DNA from: Bacillus sp. (in: firmicutes)
GTDB taxonomy: Bacteria; Bacillota; Bacilli; Bacillales; Cytobacillaceae
Assembly (NCBI GenBank): GCA_031179905.1
Contig: JAPSHL010000003.1
Span: 1-48,195 of the forward strand
Direction of reading: 5' to 3'
Length of the DNA: 48,195 bases
The notes under the pieces are model-generated. The model saw nothing but the letters and a program-made list of their open reading frames with translations. It did not search any database and had not been told where the DNA came from. Shown piece by piece: positions 1 to 8,353 of this stretch. How positions within the stretch are numbered: the stretch's first letter is position 1; each line of letters begins with the position of its first letter. The position numbers and the translations under genes are program-made.

Positions 1-842
1 ATTACATCCGAAGAATAAATCCCAATCTTAACATGGTTACCTGCTGCTCGTGCCAAAATAAGAATAGGTTGATTGTAATCATTTTTAAAGATAAAATCGG
101 GGCCATTCCAACTTACAGTTGCATCCCGGTTAGCCGGGACATATGAAACTCCTTTACTGTGTGTATAGCGTTGGACTATATTCAACCCTGCGTTGTCAAT
201 TGCATTGAAAAGGGTAGAGGAAACTTGACAAATACCACCTCCATATTCTTCCGAGTATTCCCCATTTACAATTGCTGTAGACGGTAAATATCCTCTTTCC
301 ATTGTTCTTTCTCCAACTACTTTATTAAATGAAAAGGTTTCTCCTGGAAAAAGAACAAAATTATTTATCGCTTTTGTAGCAAGCTTAATATTGTTGTTTC
401 GTTCTTTGTTATATGGATTGAAGAAAGTCCAATACTCCCCAATTTTTTCACCTCTAATGTTTCCGAGTAATTCACTGTCAACTCGTGGATAAGTGGCAAC
501 TATAGGAATGTCAATTGCAGCTGGACCGTCAGTGAAAAAATAAGAATAAACCATTTCAGTAAAGATATCCCTGTTTAATCGGTAGCCAACCTGCTCCGGT
601 ATAATATTGCCATAAGTATCTATAATGGCATTTTTAGGTTTTTTACTGATTTGTTGATCTATTTTATCCATAAAATCTTCCATCTTATCTATATCTATAA
701 AAGGCAATACAGGATATTGTATGGAAAAGTTGGCACGGTTAACTACGAACATTTCCTCGCCCTTATTATTAATAATTAAACTGTCAGGTATATTCATTTG
801 TTGCGTATATATTATAAATGCAAACATCCAACTGAAATACAT
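1..842 (-). CDS. VanW family protein, C-terminus cut off by the window edge
   Basis: About 280 residues are readable before the window edge, so the C-terminus is missing. ATG at 842-840 is preceded by an AGGGGG ribosome binding site nine bases upstream. The N-terminus (MYFSWMFAFIIYTQQM) is a probable single membrane anchor or uncleaved signal. The C-terminal half carries the VanW signature: FPGETFSFN, then GGGICQVSSTLFNA, then YTHSKGVSYVPANRDATV and DFIFKN. VanW proteins are cell-surface-associated in Firmicutes and take their name from vancomycin-resistance clusters, but their biochemical role is not settled. No van resistance genes are nearby, so there is no reason to call this a resistance gene. 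Confidence 0.85.
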   Translation of the reverse strand, partial: MYFSWMFAFIIYTQQMNIPDSLIINNKGEEMFVVNRANFSIQYPVLPFIDIDKMEDFMDKIDQQISKKPKNAIIDTYGNIIPEQVGYRLNRDIFTEMVYSYFFTDGPAAIDIPIVATYPRVDSELLGNIRGEKIGEYWTFFNPYNKERNNNIKLATKAINNFVLFPGETFSFNKVVGERTMERGYLPSTAIVNGEYSEEYGGGICQVSSTLFNAIDNAGLNIVQRYTHSKGVSYVPANRDATVSWNGPDFIFKNDYNQPILILARAAGNHVKIGIYSSDV

Positions 843-983
843 ATCATAAAACCCCCTATTATAAGTATGAAATGAAATCCTTCTTTTTATGTAATCTAAA
901 ACGCAACGAATAGTAACATTGCTGTAATTATGCGTTGGTAGACTAATTCCATTGGTAGGTAGATAATCTTAATTAGGAGGGAG

Positions 984-1220
984 AAAGAATTAATTAGTTT
1001 GAATTTTAAAAACTTAAGAACGGGCCATCATCTTACTCAATAAGAAGTATCAGAAATAAACGTAACTCGTCAAGTAATTGCAAAATAGGAAAAAGGGGAG
1101 TCTGCCCCTGATTTACACTACTGTATTAAGCTTGCCAAACTTTATAACGTTACTCTTGATAATTTAGTCCATTTCGAAAAGGAAGACAGTGGTTTAGGCA
1201 TACCGTCGAAAGGAAAACAA
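984..1220 (+). pseudogene. Decayed XRE-type (HTH_3) regulator
   Basis: One reading frame gives NFKNLRTGHHLTQ, a stop, EVSEINVTRQVIAK, a stop, then EKGESAPDLHYCIKLAKLYN and VTLDNLVHFEKEDSGLGIPSKGK. This is the N-terminal helix-turn-helix of a Cro/CI-type repressor, where the family normally reads LTQEE and ISKWE. The first in-frame stop (TAA) falls near the Glu and the second (TAG) replaces the Trp. The trailing GIPxKGK resembles XRE proteins that continue into an AbrB-like domain, but homology ends there. An AGGAGGG ribosome binding site survives at 975-981. In Bacillaceae such regulators often precede an ABC-exporter ATPase and permease, and a permease remnant follows here. Confidence 0.7.
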
Positions 1221-1260
1221 TACCTACATCCCATCCCTTATTTGTATCAGTTTTCGCCTT

Positions 1261-1553
1261 TTATGTGCCTCATTATTAAATGAAAAAGCTGCCGTCAGTT
1301 TTTGCAGAGCCATACTGACAAACATATCGGCCTGGCTTTCTGGCATATGGTTTGATTTAGACCTTGTGGCGGACTATTTAAAGATATTGCTTATTTAATG
1401 CCATTTGTACATGCAGTAGAAATGGGAAAAGCGGCCATTAATAACGCTTATAGAGAAATTCTTCCATAAATATAATGGGTGAGCGGGTATGCAGTTCTGT
1501 TATTAGTGGTTACCACTATTGTTTTTAAGAAGCGGATGCTGAGTAATGAATAA
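1261..1553 (+). pseudogene. Remnant of an ABC-2 type permease C-terminus
   Basis: Frame 1 reads LLNEKAAVSFCRAILTN then ISAWLSGIWFDLDLV. The frame then shifts near 1365, and the other frame reads GGLFKDIAYLMPFVHAVEMG, KAAINNAYREILP, then WVSGYAVLLLVVTTIVFKKR, ending MLSNE and a stop at 1551-1553. The FVHAVEM stretch followed by a last hydrophobic helix and KKRM tail is typical of the end of ABC-2 export permeases. Stops also fall inside the second segment (1353-1355 and around 1470). No ATPase gene remains between this and the XRE remnant, so a deletion probably joined the two. Assignment rests on by-eye resemblance. Confidence 0.55.
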
Positions 1554-1635
1554 TAAGATGTTATTGTTAAGCATTAATATTTTTGATGATAAACTTTACT
1601 TCATTTAAAATATAGTTTAGGAAGAGGTGATTATA

Positions 1636-2424
1636 ATGAATGATAAAATCTTCGATGATGTAAAGGCAAAAGTCCAGCAGCAATTTGGGGAAAATGCTAA
1701 AAAATATGTAGAAAGTAAAAACCACTCAAAAGGCGCAGATTTACAACTGTTACTTGAATGGACTGCACCTAAAGAGAGCTGGACAGTATTAGATATAGCA
1801 ACAGGTGGCGGACATGTAACAAAGCTCTTAGCTCCACATGTTAAACAAGTTTTTGCAACAGATATAACAGTTGAAATGCTTAAGGAAGCAAAACAGTTTT
1901 TAGAGCAATATGCTTCAAATGTACACTTCATTGTGGCAGATGCTGAAAATCTACCGTTTTTAGACGAAAGTTTTGATTTAGTTACATGCAGAATTGCTGC
2001 TCATCATTTTCCGAATGCTGATGAGTTTATAAAGGAAGCGTATAGAGTACTAAAGCCAGGAGGGAAATTACTTTTAGTCGATAATGTTGCTCCAGAGGAA
2101 AAGGTGCTAGATGAATTTATCAATAAATTAGAATTGCTTCGAGATAATAGTCATGTTCGTTGTTATACAAAAAGTGAGTGGGAAAGCTGGATGAAACAGA
2201 CTGGTTTTACACAGATAAAATCCCATGTTAGTAGGAAACATTTGGAATACCAATCTTGGGTACAAAGAACAACCACCTCTTCTAAGCAAATCTCAAGTGT
2301 GACTAAGTTTATGGAAAATGCGGAAAAGCATGTACAGGAATACTTTGATTTTCAAAAGGAAGCTGATGAGATAACTGCTTTTAAGCTTGACGAATGGATA
2401 GTTATGCTTGAAAAAGAATCATAA
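1636..2424 (+). CDS. Class I SAM-dependent methyltransferase (UbiE/MenG-like)
   Basis: The protein has 262 residues from ATG 1636, chosen because GAGG at 1624-1627 sits eight bases upstream; a GTG three codons earlier overlaps that site. Rossmann-fold methyltransferase motifs are clear: VLDIATGGGHVTKLL (SAM-binding glycine loop), FATDITVEML with the ribose-binding acidic residue, VADAENLPFLDESFDLVTCR, and RVLKPGGKLLLVDNVAPE. These place it among Methyltransf_11/UbiE-like cytoplasmic enzymes. The substrate is unknown. Bacillaceae encode several such paralogues besides the true menaquinone enzyme, and nothing here suggests quinone synthesis. The gene stands alone and ends at a hairpin terminator. 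Confidence 0.85.
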   Translation: MNDKIFDDVKAKVQQQFGENAKKYVESKNHSKGADLQLLLEWTAPKESWTVLDIATGGGHVTKLLAPHVKQVFATDITVEMLKEAKQFLEQYASNVHFIVADAENLPFLDESFDLVTCRIAAHHFPNADEFIKEAYRVLKPGGKLLLVDNVAPEEKVLDEFINKLELLRDNSHVRCYTKSEWESWMKQTGFTQIKSHVSRKHLEYQSWVQRTTTSSKQISSVTKFMENAEKHVQEYFDFQKEADEITAFKLDEWIVMLEKES

Positions 2425-2456
2425 AAAGATAGGCTGCCTTTTGCTTATCTTTTTTT
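2425..2456. terminator. Bidirectional intrinsic terminator
   Basis: AAAGATAGGC (2425-2434) pairs with GCTTATCTTT (2443-2452) through one G-U pair and runs into seven T. It lies between the convergent methyltransferase and MFS genes, with a shorter T run in the opposite direction. Confidence 0.8.
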
Positions 2457-2465
2457 ATGAGCTTT

Positions 2466-3653
2466 TTAGCGAGAGAGATTTTCAGTTTTTTTATCTTCTC
2501 TAATAAACCAAGTACCGCCAATTAAGAAGATACCGCTGACCAGAAATACGGAGATAATGCCCAACCACGACCCGACAATTCCAAAAAATAGAGGGGCAAT
2601 CATCTGGGATAACCTATTTGTAGATAGTCTTAAGCCAAGGACCTCACCAGTCCGGTTTAAAGGAGAAGCATTATAGGTAGTAGTCATAGACAAAGGTTGC
2701 CCGCAGCCTAACCCGAATCCCATCAAGCAGCTTAATACACAATAAAATACAAGATTATGTGTGAATGGAATAAGAAGAAATGATGCTCCTGCAAGAAGGA
2801 CAGAGGTTAATAATATTTTGTCCCGGCTTATATATTCTAAAAGCTTAGGCAGAAGAAAGCGAATAATAATCATTGCTAAACCTTGTAAAGAAATAATCCA
2901 TCCTATTTGGGAATTTGACATATTAGCTTTAGTCGCAAATATTGGGAAATAGGCGACAAATATATCTCGTGAATATAAAACTAGAGCACTTGATATCAAG
3001 GCCTTCTTCAACAATGGAATTTTTAATAATCCTATTGATTCAAAAATACTGTTTCTATTGTTCCTTTCCTTCTTTATGGAAGGGATTTTAAAACAAATGA
3101 AAATAGGAATAATCGAGAATAACAGCGAGACGAGAAACACATTGTTATAACTATAATGCTCGGAAATATAGCCACCCAATACTGGTCCTACTAATGAGGC
3201 AGCTGCAACTGCCATGCCAAACATACTAAAATATTGATCTCTGTTTGATTCCTTAGCAATATTTCCGATGACGTTTTGCAGTGAAACAGCGATAAAGATA
3301 TTGGATATCCCTACAATAAACTGGCTTATATACAAAGCCCATATTGCTGAGAAAAAGTATGGAAAAAACATGCCGATCGCCAATCCAATCATCCCAAAAA
3401 TAACAGGATATCGATCACCATACTTATCTGCTATTCTGCCAGCCTGTAAGGCAAGTAGGAGTGGGAAAAAGGCGAATGCAGCTGTTAATATGCCTATTTC
3501 AAGAGTATTTGATCCTAAGTTAGAAGCATATAACGTGATAATTGGTCGAGTTATATTAATAATTAATTGAAAGCGAAAACTGAAAATATAATTATTTTTA
3601 ACATCATATATCTCCCCATAATAAAAAAGAAAGAGCAGAAGTCTTCCTTTCAT
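2466..3653 (-). CDS. MFS transporter (12 TM), start uncertain
   Basis: This is a 395-residue major facilitator. The loop between helices 2 and 3 carries AGRIADKYGDRYPV, the GxxxD(R/K)xGxR signature, and hydrophobic segments fill the protein in two six-helix halves. It lies seven bases downstream of the RraA-like gene on the same strand, so the two are probably co-transcribed and may share a substrate; that is inference. The start is doubtful. ATG 3653 has no clear ribosome binding site. A good GGGGAG site (3617-3612) precedes ATG 3604, but that ATG reads out of frame by one base across a run of five A (3599-3595). A single-base loss, real or a sequencing error, would explain this. Confidence 0.8.
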   Translation of the reverse strand: MKGRLLLFLFYYGEIYDVKNNYIFSFRFQLIINITRPIITLYASNLGSNTLEIGILTAAFAFFPLLLALQAGRIADKYGDRYPVIFGMIGLAIGMFFPYFFSAIWALYISQFIVGISNIFIAVSLQNVIGNIAKESNRDQYFSMFGMAVAAASLVGPVLGGYISEHYSYNNVFLVSLLFSIIPIFICFKIPSIKKERNNRNSIFESIGLLKIPLLKKALISSALVLYSRDIFVAYFPIFATKANMSNSQIGWIISLQGLAMIIIRFLLPKLLEYISRDKILLTSVLLAGASFLLIPFTHNLVFYCVLSCLMGFGLGCGQPLSMTTTYNASPLNRTGEVLGLRLSTNRLSQMIAPLFFGIVGSWLGIISVFLVSGIFLIGGTWFIREDKKTENLSR

Positions 3654-3659
3654 GAATAG

Positions 3660-4283
3660 TTATTTTATAGAATGGATCATTTGATCAAGGTACTTGAGAA
3701 TTTCTTCTTTATTGCCTGCAACCTTTTCCTCTCTTGCTTTATCCTTTTCTACTCTATCAAGTGATTTTGCCAATATTTCTTCTTCCTGTTCCTGTGGAAT
3801 TACTACAACACCGTCAATGTCGCCGACAAGTATATCACCCGGTTTTATCGTGACCCCTCCACAAGAAATTGATACATTTATCTCTCCCATGCCTGCTTTT
3901 CCGCCTGCTGCTACCGTTGTTCCTTTACAGAAAACAGGGAAATCGAGGTCTTTAATACCGTTAATATCTCTAATAGCCCCATCTACAACAAATGCTCCAA
4001 CTCCAAGCGTTTTTGCCATACCGATCACAAAATCCCCTGCAGCAGCTCTATATGTATCACCCTTAGCATCAACAATAATAACATCATCAGGTTTTGCCTC
4101 TCTGATTGCTTTTAAGACAGCCAGATTATCACCAACAGGAATTTTTACTGTGAGCGCTCTGCCAGCAAATGAATACTCTTCCTTAATTGGCTTTATAGAA
4201 GGATCCAGATTATTTAATCCATTCATAGTATCGGAAATGGATGTTGTAGGAATGCTTTTAAATTGCTCTATTATTTTCTCCAT
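3660..4283 (-). CDS. RraA family protein (aldolase/decarboxylase type)
   Basis: The 207-residue protein has an AGAGGAGAGG ribosome binding site. GAFVVDGAIRDINGI contains the Arg-Asp pair that binds substrate and metal in 4-hydroxy-4-methyl-2-oxoglutarate/4-carboxy-4-hydroxy-2-oxoadipate aldolases and their oxaloacetate decarboxylases. GDILVGDIDGVVVIPQ is the other family hallmark. It is therefore more likely a catabolic lyase acting on a 2-oxo diacid than the RNase E inhibitor that gave the family its name. It is transcribed divergently from the first beta-hydroxyacid dehydrogenase across a motif-rich spacer, which suggests it handles a keto-acid from that route. Substrate unknown. Confidence 0.85.
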   Translation of the reverse strand: MEKIIEQFKSIPTTSISDTMNGLNNLDPSIKPIKEEYSFAGRALTVKIPVGDNLAVLKAIREAKPDDVIIVDAKGDTYRAAAGDFVIGMAKTLGVGAFVVDGAIRDINGIKDLDFPVFCKGTTVAAGGKAGMGEINVSISCGGVTIKPGDILVGDIDGVVVIPQEQEEEILAKSLDRVEKDKAREEKVAGNKEEILKYLDQMIHSIK

Positions 4284-4352
4284 GCAAGCCTCTCCTCTTT
4301 ATTATTGTTTTCTGTAATTATACAAAACTTGCACCATACTATAGAAATCAAT

Positions 4353-4464
4353 TATAGTTATCGCTATCTATAAAAAAAAGTAATGGTTAAATTTTATGTC
4401 TAGATATCAATAAATAAAAAATAGTTATGGATAAACATAAAAAAGCGATATTTCATTTATCGTT
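4353..4464. promoter_or_regulatory. Operator-like repeats in the divergent RraA/dehydrogenase spacer
   Basis: The 256-bp spacer between the divergent RraA-like and dehydrogenase genes has no gene but several dyads. TATAG-N10-CTATA lies at 4353-4372. AAAAAATAGTTATGGAT lies at 4416-4432. AGCGATA (4444-4450) faces TATCGTT (4458-4464), and TATCGCT also occurs at 4359-4365. The first dyad resembles LysR-type T-N11-A boxes. The AGTTATGGAT core recurs in front of the second dehydrogenase and, lacking one G, in front of the LysR gene, so it may be the operator of that LysR protein. Confidence 0.45.
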
Positions 4465-4539
4465 AGCTTTATATTACAGTGATAGTAGAAATTCAATATT
4501 GAAAATCTACAAGAACTAAAGAAATAGGGAGATGGAAAT

Positions 4540-5619
4540 ATGAAGGCATATAAGTTAGGAGTATTACAAGGCGATGGTATCGGCCCAGAAATTGTAAGCG
4601 CTACAGTTAAGGTGTTTAAAGCTGCTGCACGAGAGTTAGATGTTAAGTTTGATTGGATAGAGCTTCCTATGGGGTGGGAAGGAATTAAAAAGTATAATGA
4701 TCCGACACCTAGTTATACAAAGGAAATGTTAAATGACTGTGATGGATGGATTTTAGGGCCACACGATTCTGCAGCATATCCGCCAGAACATAAAGCGAAA
4801 AGAAACCCAAGCGGTGAACTTCGCCATACTTTAGATCTATACGCAAACATCAGACCAGCAAAAACAATGCCTGGAGCGAAAAGCGTTGTAGGGGAAGCAG
4901 ATTTAATTATTTATCGTGAAAATACAGAAGGCTTTTATACAGATAGAAACATGCATATTGGCGGAGGGGAATGGCAAATAACACCGGAAGTTGTCGTATC
5001 CGCAGGTGTTTTTACAAAGAAAGCGGCTGAAAGAATCGCACATGCTGCCTTTAAAATGGCGATGCAGCGCAGAAAAAAAGTAACGATTGTTCATAAAGCA
5101 AATGTTATTAAACTTGGAACTGGTCTATTCTTAAATACATGTAAAGAGGTAGCACAGCAATATCCAGAGGTTACGGTTGATGATTACCATATAGATGCAA
5201 TGACTGCACACTTAGTCCGCAGAGCAAGAGAATTTGATATTATAGTAACAGAGAATATGTTTGGCGATATTTTATCAGATTTAGCTGGTGAACTAGTTGG
5301 AAGCCTAGGATTAGCTCCTTCTATCAATACCAATGAAAATCAAGCAATGGCCCAAGCTGCTCACGGATCAGCACCGGATATTGCTGGTAAAAATATTGCA
5401 AATCCAATTGGAATAATGTTGTCGACTGTTATGCTGATGGATTGGCTGAGTGAAAGACATCATGATTCAAAACTGCACCAAGTCGGTCAGCTTGTTGAAC
5501 AAGGAATAAATAGCTGCCTTAAAGCCGGGACAATGACTGGAGACTTAGGGGGCACAGCATCAACTTCTGATTTTGCAGAGGCGATTATTACAAGAATTGG
5601 TGAGTTAGCTGTCAAATAA
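4540..5619 (+). CDS. NAD-dependent beta-hydroxyacid oxidative decarboxylase (IPMDH/tartrate dehydrogenase superfamily), paralogue 1
   Basis: The 359-residue protein is full length for the isocitrate/isopropylmalate dehydrogenase superfamily. Seen: GVLQGDGIGPEIV at the N-terminus, the substrate arginines in KRNPSGELR and YANIRP, RENTEGFY with the catalytic Tyr at 133, VHKANVIK with the catalytic Lys, HIDAMTAHLV, and metal-binding Asp in NMFGDILSD. HGSAPDIAG keeps the Asp that selects NAD over NADP. It should oxidise and decarboxylate a malate-like acid using Mg2+ or Mn2+. It is not a likely leucine or TCA enzyme, since no leu or icd neighbours are present; D-malate, tartrate or a C4 acid sugar are candidates. 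A CitMHS transporter gene follows directly. Confidence 0.85.
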   Translation: MKAYKLGVLQGDGIGPEIVSATVKVFKAAARELDVKFDWIELPMGWEGIKKYNDPTPSYTKEMLNDCDGWILGPHDSAAYPPEHKAKRNPSGELRHTLDLYANIRPAKTMPGAKSVVGEADLIIYRENTEGFYTDRNMHIGGGEWQITPEVVVSAGVFTKKAAERIAHAAFKMAMQRRKKVTIVHKANVIKLGTGLFLNTCKEVAQQYPEVTVDDYHIDAMTAHLVRRAREFDIIVTENMFGDILSDLAGELVGSLGLAPSINTNENQAMAQAAHGSAPDIAGKNIANPIGIMLSTVMLMDWLSERHHDSKLHQVGQLVEQGINSCLKAGTMTGDLGGTASTSDFAEAIITRIGELAVK

Positions 5620-5634
5620 ATGAAAACGCATTCA
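5620..5634. promoter_or_regulatory. cre site (CcpA) inside the operon
   Basis: ATGAAAACGCATTCA matches the WTGNAANCGNWWNCA catabolite-responsive element at all 15 positions. It begins immediately after the stop codon of dehydrogenase 1 and ends 20 bases before the chosen start of the transporter gene. At this place CcpA could act as a transcription roadblock or control an internal promoter. Confidence 0.6.
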
Positions 5635-5654
5635 ATGTGTTTGGGGGTATAAAT

Positions 5655-6947
5655 TTGTTATCAATTCTAGGTTTTCTAACTATTGCGGTTTTCACTTACT
5701 TAGTCATGTCTAAGAGATTGATTGCATTTACAGCTATCATTTTTGTTCCTGTAATTTTTGCCTTACTCGGGGGATTTGGGTCAAAATTAGGGGATATGAT
5801 GGTTCAAGGAGTAGAGCTTACTGCTCCTACGGCAGTTCTCCTGCTATTTGCGATACTTTACTTTGGTATCATGATGGATACTGGATTATTTGATCCAGTT
5901 AGTAATATGATTTTAAAAATTGCTAAAGGAGATCCTGTTAAAATAGCAATGGGGACTGCTATATTAGCATTGCTTGTAGCGTTAGATGGGGATGGAACAA
6001 CAACATATATGATTATTTGTTCTGCGATGCTGCCTGTTTACAGAAAAATCGGGATGAATCCATTAATATTAGCAACTGTCTCAATAATGTCTTTAGGGAT
6101 TATTGCCGGGAGTACACCTTGGGGCGGATCCGCAACAAGAGCGATAAGTGTGCTAGGTCTCAATGCTAATGAATACTTTATCCCTATGCTGCCAGTAATG
6201 GTGGCCGGAGCAATTTCTACACTTGCAATTGCATACTTATTAGGAAAAAGAGAACGAAAGCGTCTTGGGGCGGAGGTTATAGCTAAATACAATCAAGAGA
6301 TTGCAGCAACAGCCGAAGTGCAAGACAAAAAGAACTCGAAAATCATTTGGTTTAATCTGTTTCTGACTCTAGCAATAATGGGAGTATTAATTCTAGACGT
6401 AGTAGAATTGTATATTCTATTTATTATTGGATTTGCGATTGCTTTAGTAGTTAACTTTCCAAATATTGAAGAGCAAAAAAAGGTGCTTAAAAAACATGCT
6501 TCCAATGCCATACCGGTTGTATCACTTGTACTGGGAGCAGGTATATTCACAGGTATTCTTCAAGGTACGGAAATGGTTGACCAAATGGCAAATGATATCG
6601 TTTCTATTATTCCAAGTGCATTTGGAGAATACTATACTATCATTGTTGCTATAATTGGACTGCCACTTAGCTTCCTAATGTCTAATGATGCCTTTTTCTT
6701 TGGTGCTTTACCTGTATTAGCAGAGGCTGGGAGCCAATATGGAGTAGATTCTGTCAGTATAGCGAGGGCATCTGTTATTGGACAAACAATACACTTAATA
6801 GGACCAACATCTGCACCATTATGGGTGTTAATTGAATTAATCCGAAGTGATCTAGGTAAATTACAAAAATATACAATGGGCTGGATTCTCTTAACAGCCG
6901 TAGTCATGATTATTGTCGGAATATTAACAGGAGCAATGGCACTGTGA
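5655..6947 (+). CDS. CitMHS family citrate-type/proton symporter
   Basis: This is a 430-residue polytopic membrane protein of the CitMHS family (B. subtilis CitM/CitH), which moves divalent-metal complexes of citrate or related acids with protons. Landmarks are LLFAILYFGIMMDTGLFDP, ALDGDGTTTYM, a central loop after GKRERKRLG, and SFLMSNDAFFFGALPVLAEA. I chose TTG 5655 because GGGGG (5643-5647) lies seven bases upstream; an in-frame GTG at 5637 has no such site. It follows dehydrogenase 1 by 35 bases containing a perfect cre site. The two probably form an uptake-and-oxidation pair for one hydroxy-acid, whose identity is not visible. Confidence 0.88.
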   Translation: MLSILGFLTIAVFTYLVMSKRLIAFTAIIFVPVIFALLGGFGSKLGDMMVQGVELTAPTAVLLLFAILYFGIMMDTGLFDPVSNMILKIAKGDPVKIAMGTAILALLVALDGDGTTTYMIICSAMLPVYRKIGMNPLILATVSIMSLGIIAGSTPWGGSATRAISVLGLNANEYFIPMLPVMVAGAISTLAIAYLLGKRERKRLGAEVIAKYNQEIAATAEVQDKKNSKIIWFNLFLTLAIMGVLILDVVELYILFIIGFAIALVVNFPNIEEQKKVLKKHASNAIPVVSLVLGAGIFTGILQGTEMVDQMANDIVSIIPSAFGEYYTIIVAIIGLPLSFLMSNDAFFFGALPVLAEAGSQYGVDSVSIARASVIGQTIHLIGPTSAPLWVLIELIRSDLGKLQKYTMGWILLTAVVMIIVGILTGAMAL

Positions 6948-6979
6948 TTACAGTAGTTAAATAAATTAACCACCACATA

Positions 6980-7012
6980 AAATAGCCCTTTAAAGAAAAG
7001 GGCTATTTATAT
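6980..7012 (+). terminator. Hairpin terminator between CitMHS and TerC genes
   Basis: AAATAGCCCTTT pairs with AAAGGGCTATTT in the 6980-7008 hairpin, followed by a weak T-rich tail. The TerC ribosome binding site begins ten bases later, leaving no room for a normal promoter, so this may be a partial terminator. Confidence 0.7.
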
Positions 7013-7029
7013 TAGTGAAGGAGGATAAC

Positions 7030-7815
7030 ATGGAGTTTGAGTTTTTAACAGCTTTACTTTCTATTATTGTTATTGATTTAGTCTTGGCAGGGGATAACGC
7101 CATCCTTATCGGGCTTGCTGCCAGAAACTTGCCGAAGGATCAACAGAAAAAGGTTATTATGTGGGGTTCTGTAGGTGCAATTATCATTCGAATTGCAGCA
7201 ACTTTAGCTGTAGTGTGGCTTTTAGAGGTACCAGGTTTACATTTAGCAGGCGGATTAATGCTAGTTTTCATTTCTTATAAATTATTAGTTGAAAATGAGG
7301 AACACAGTGATATAAAATCAAGTAATAATTTTTGGGGTGCTGTTCGAACAGTTATTATTGCAGATGCATTAATGGGATTGGATAATGTTTTAGCTGTAGC
7401 GGGAGCTGCCCATGGAAGTATTCTTTTAGTAGTGATTGGCTTATTAGTTTCCATACCTGTAGTGATGTGGTGCAGTACGTTAATATTGAAATGGATTGAG
7501 CGTTATCCAGTCATTATTACTTTTGGTGCAGCCATTTTAGCATGGACAGCTTCCAAAATGATCGTCGCGGAACCTTTTGTAAGTTCATACTTTCAGAACC
7601 CATTATTAAAGTATGGCTTTGAAATATTAGTTATTGCACTTGTAGTTGGCAGAGGAATTTATAAAAATAAACAGGTAAAACAGGCAGCTGATACAGCAGA
7701 CAAAGAAATTACCGCTAAATCAAATGAGTCAATCAACTTTATGGTTGAGGAAAAAACGGAGGCTTATCTTGAAGAGGAAAATAAAAAACCAGAAAGGGAA
7801 CTAACAAAGGTTTGA
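7030..7815 (+). CDS. TerC family membrane protein (YjbE-like, probable Mn2+ exporter)
   Basis: The protein has 261 residues from ATG 7030, with AAGGAGG five bases upstream; a GTG at 7015 overlaps that site and is rejected. Family motifs are IDLVLAGDNAILIGLAARNL near the start and ADALMGLDNVLAVAGAA in the middle, whose acidic residues in membrane helices are characteristic of TerC/YjbE. B. subtilis relatives have been linked to manganese export and metal loading of secreted enzymes. About seven hydrophobic segments are followed by a charged tail of some 45 residues. It may be read through from the CitMHS gene, and Mn2+ is a usual cofactor of the adjacent dehydrogenases, but a functional tie is speculative. 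Confidence 0.85.
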   Translation: MEFEFLTALLSIIVIDLVLAGDNAILIGLAARNLPKDQQKKVIMWGSVGAIIIRIAATLAVVWLLEVPGLHLAGGLMLVFISYKLLVENEEHSDIKSSNNFWGAVRTVIIADALMGLDNVLAVAGAAHGSILLVVIGLLVSIPVVMWCSTLILKWIERYPVIITFGAAILAWTASKMIVAEPFVSSYFQNPLLKYGFEILVIALVVGRGIYKNKQVKQAADTADKEITAKSNESINFMVEEKTEAYLEEENKKPERELTKV

Positions 7816-7824
7816 CAGAACGAA

Positions 7825-7854
7825 GAAGGTGCCGAAATTCAACTCGGCACCTTC
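7825..7854. terminator. Bidirectional hairpin terminator
   Basis: GAAGGTGCCGA (7825-7835) and TCGGCACCTTC (7844-7854) form a perfect 11-bp stem between the convergent TerC and PTS IIA genes. The T-rich tails on either side are weak. Confidence 0.75.
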
Positions 7855-7858
7855 TCTA

Positions 7859-8353
7859 TTATCTTTCCACAACAGATAAAACTTTTGTCTCTCCGGCAGC
7901 TAATGTAACAGCATCTTGCCAGATAATGGAGTAATTTTTATTTTTAATATTCGGCAATATAACTAATATGAGAGAACTGAAAGCATTTTTATTCAAATAG
8001 TCGAGATCAAATTCAATTAGAGGATCGCCTTTTTGTACGGATTGACCCATTGTGACTATAGCTTTAAAATAATCACCTTTTATGGAAGCTGTTTCAAGCC
8101 CGATGTGGATTAAAACATCTATGTCCTCAGAGTTTCTTATTGTCATAACATGATTCGTATGAGAAATATGCGTTACCTCACCAGTAACAGGTGAAACAAT
8201 ATTTCCATTGGAAGGATTGATTGCAAAGCCTTCTCCAACAAGCTTATTGCTGAAAATCGGATCTGGTACAGTTTCTAAAGAGACAAAATTTCCATCTGCA
8301 GGAGTAAAAATAGAATTCGCATCTGTTTTCTTCTGATGAATATTTTTAAACAT
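7859..8353 (-). CDS. PTS glucose-type EIIA protein (stand-alone)
   Basis: The 164-residue single-domain IIA protein belongs to the Glc family (Crr/YpqE-like). PADGNFVSLETVPDPIFSNK is the usual opening, TNHVMTI provides the first active-site-pocket His, and DVLIHIGLETASIKGDYF contains the phosphorylated His. The start ATG 8353 has a GAAAGGAG site just upstream; a more distal ATG at 8371 precedes that site. No IIB or IIC partner is near, so it would phosphorylate a permease encoded elsewhere or act in regulation. It separates the two halves of the hydroxy-acid island on the opposite strand. Confidence 0.88.
   Translation of the reverse strand: MFKNIHQKKTDANSIFTPADGNFVSLETVPDPIFSNKLVGEGFAINPSNGNIVSPVTGEVTHISHTNHVMTIRNSEDIDVLIHIGLETASIKGDYFKAIVTMGQSVQKGDPLIEFDLDYLNKNAFSSLILVILPNIKNKNYSIIWQDAVTLAAGETKVLSVVER

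Noticed and set aside
1617-1931. Minus-strand open frame of 104 codons over the methyltransferase start
   Set aside because: It lies wholly antisense to a gene with clear SAM-binding motifs and shows no motif of its own.
3694-4317. Plus-strand open frame of 207 codons opposite the RraA-like gene
   Set aside because: Ser/Pro-rich product typical of a shadow frame; the minus-strand frame carries the family motifs and a good ribosome binding site.
7030-7815. Tellurite-resistance operon suggested by the TerC gene and the TerD-like domain at 14734
   Set aside because: The TerC protein is of the YjbE type and the two genes are 7 kb apart with unrelated genes between; no TerA, TerB, TerE or TerZ genes are present.
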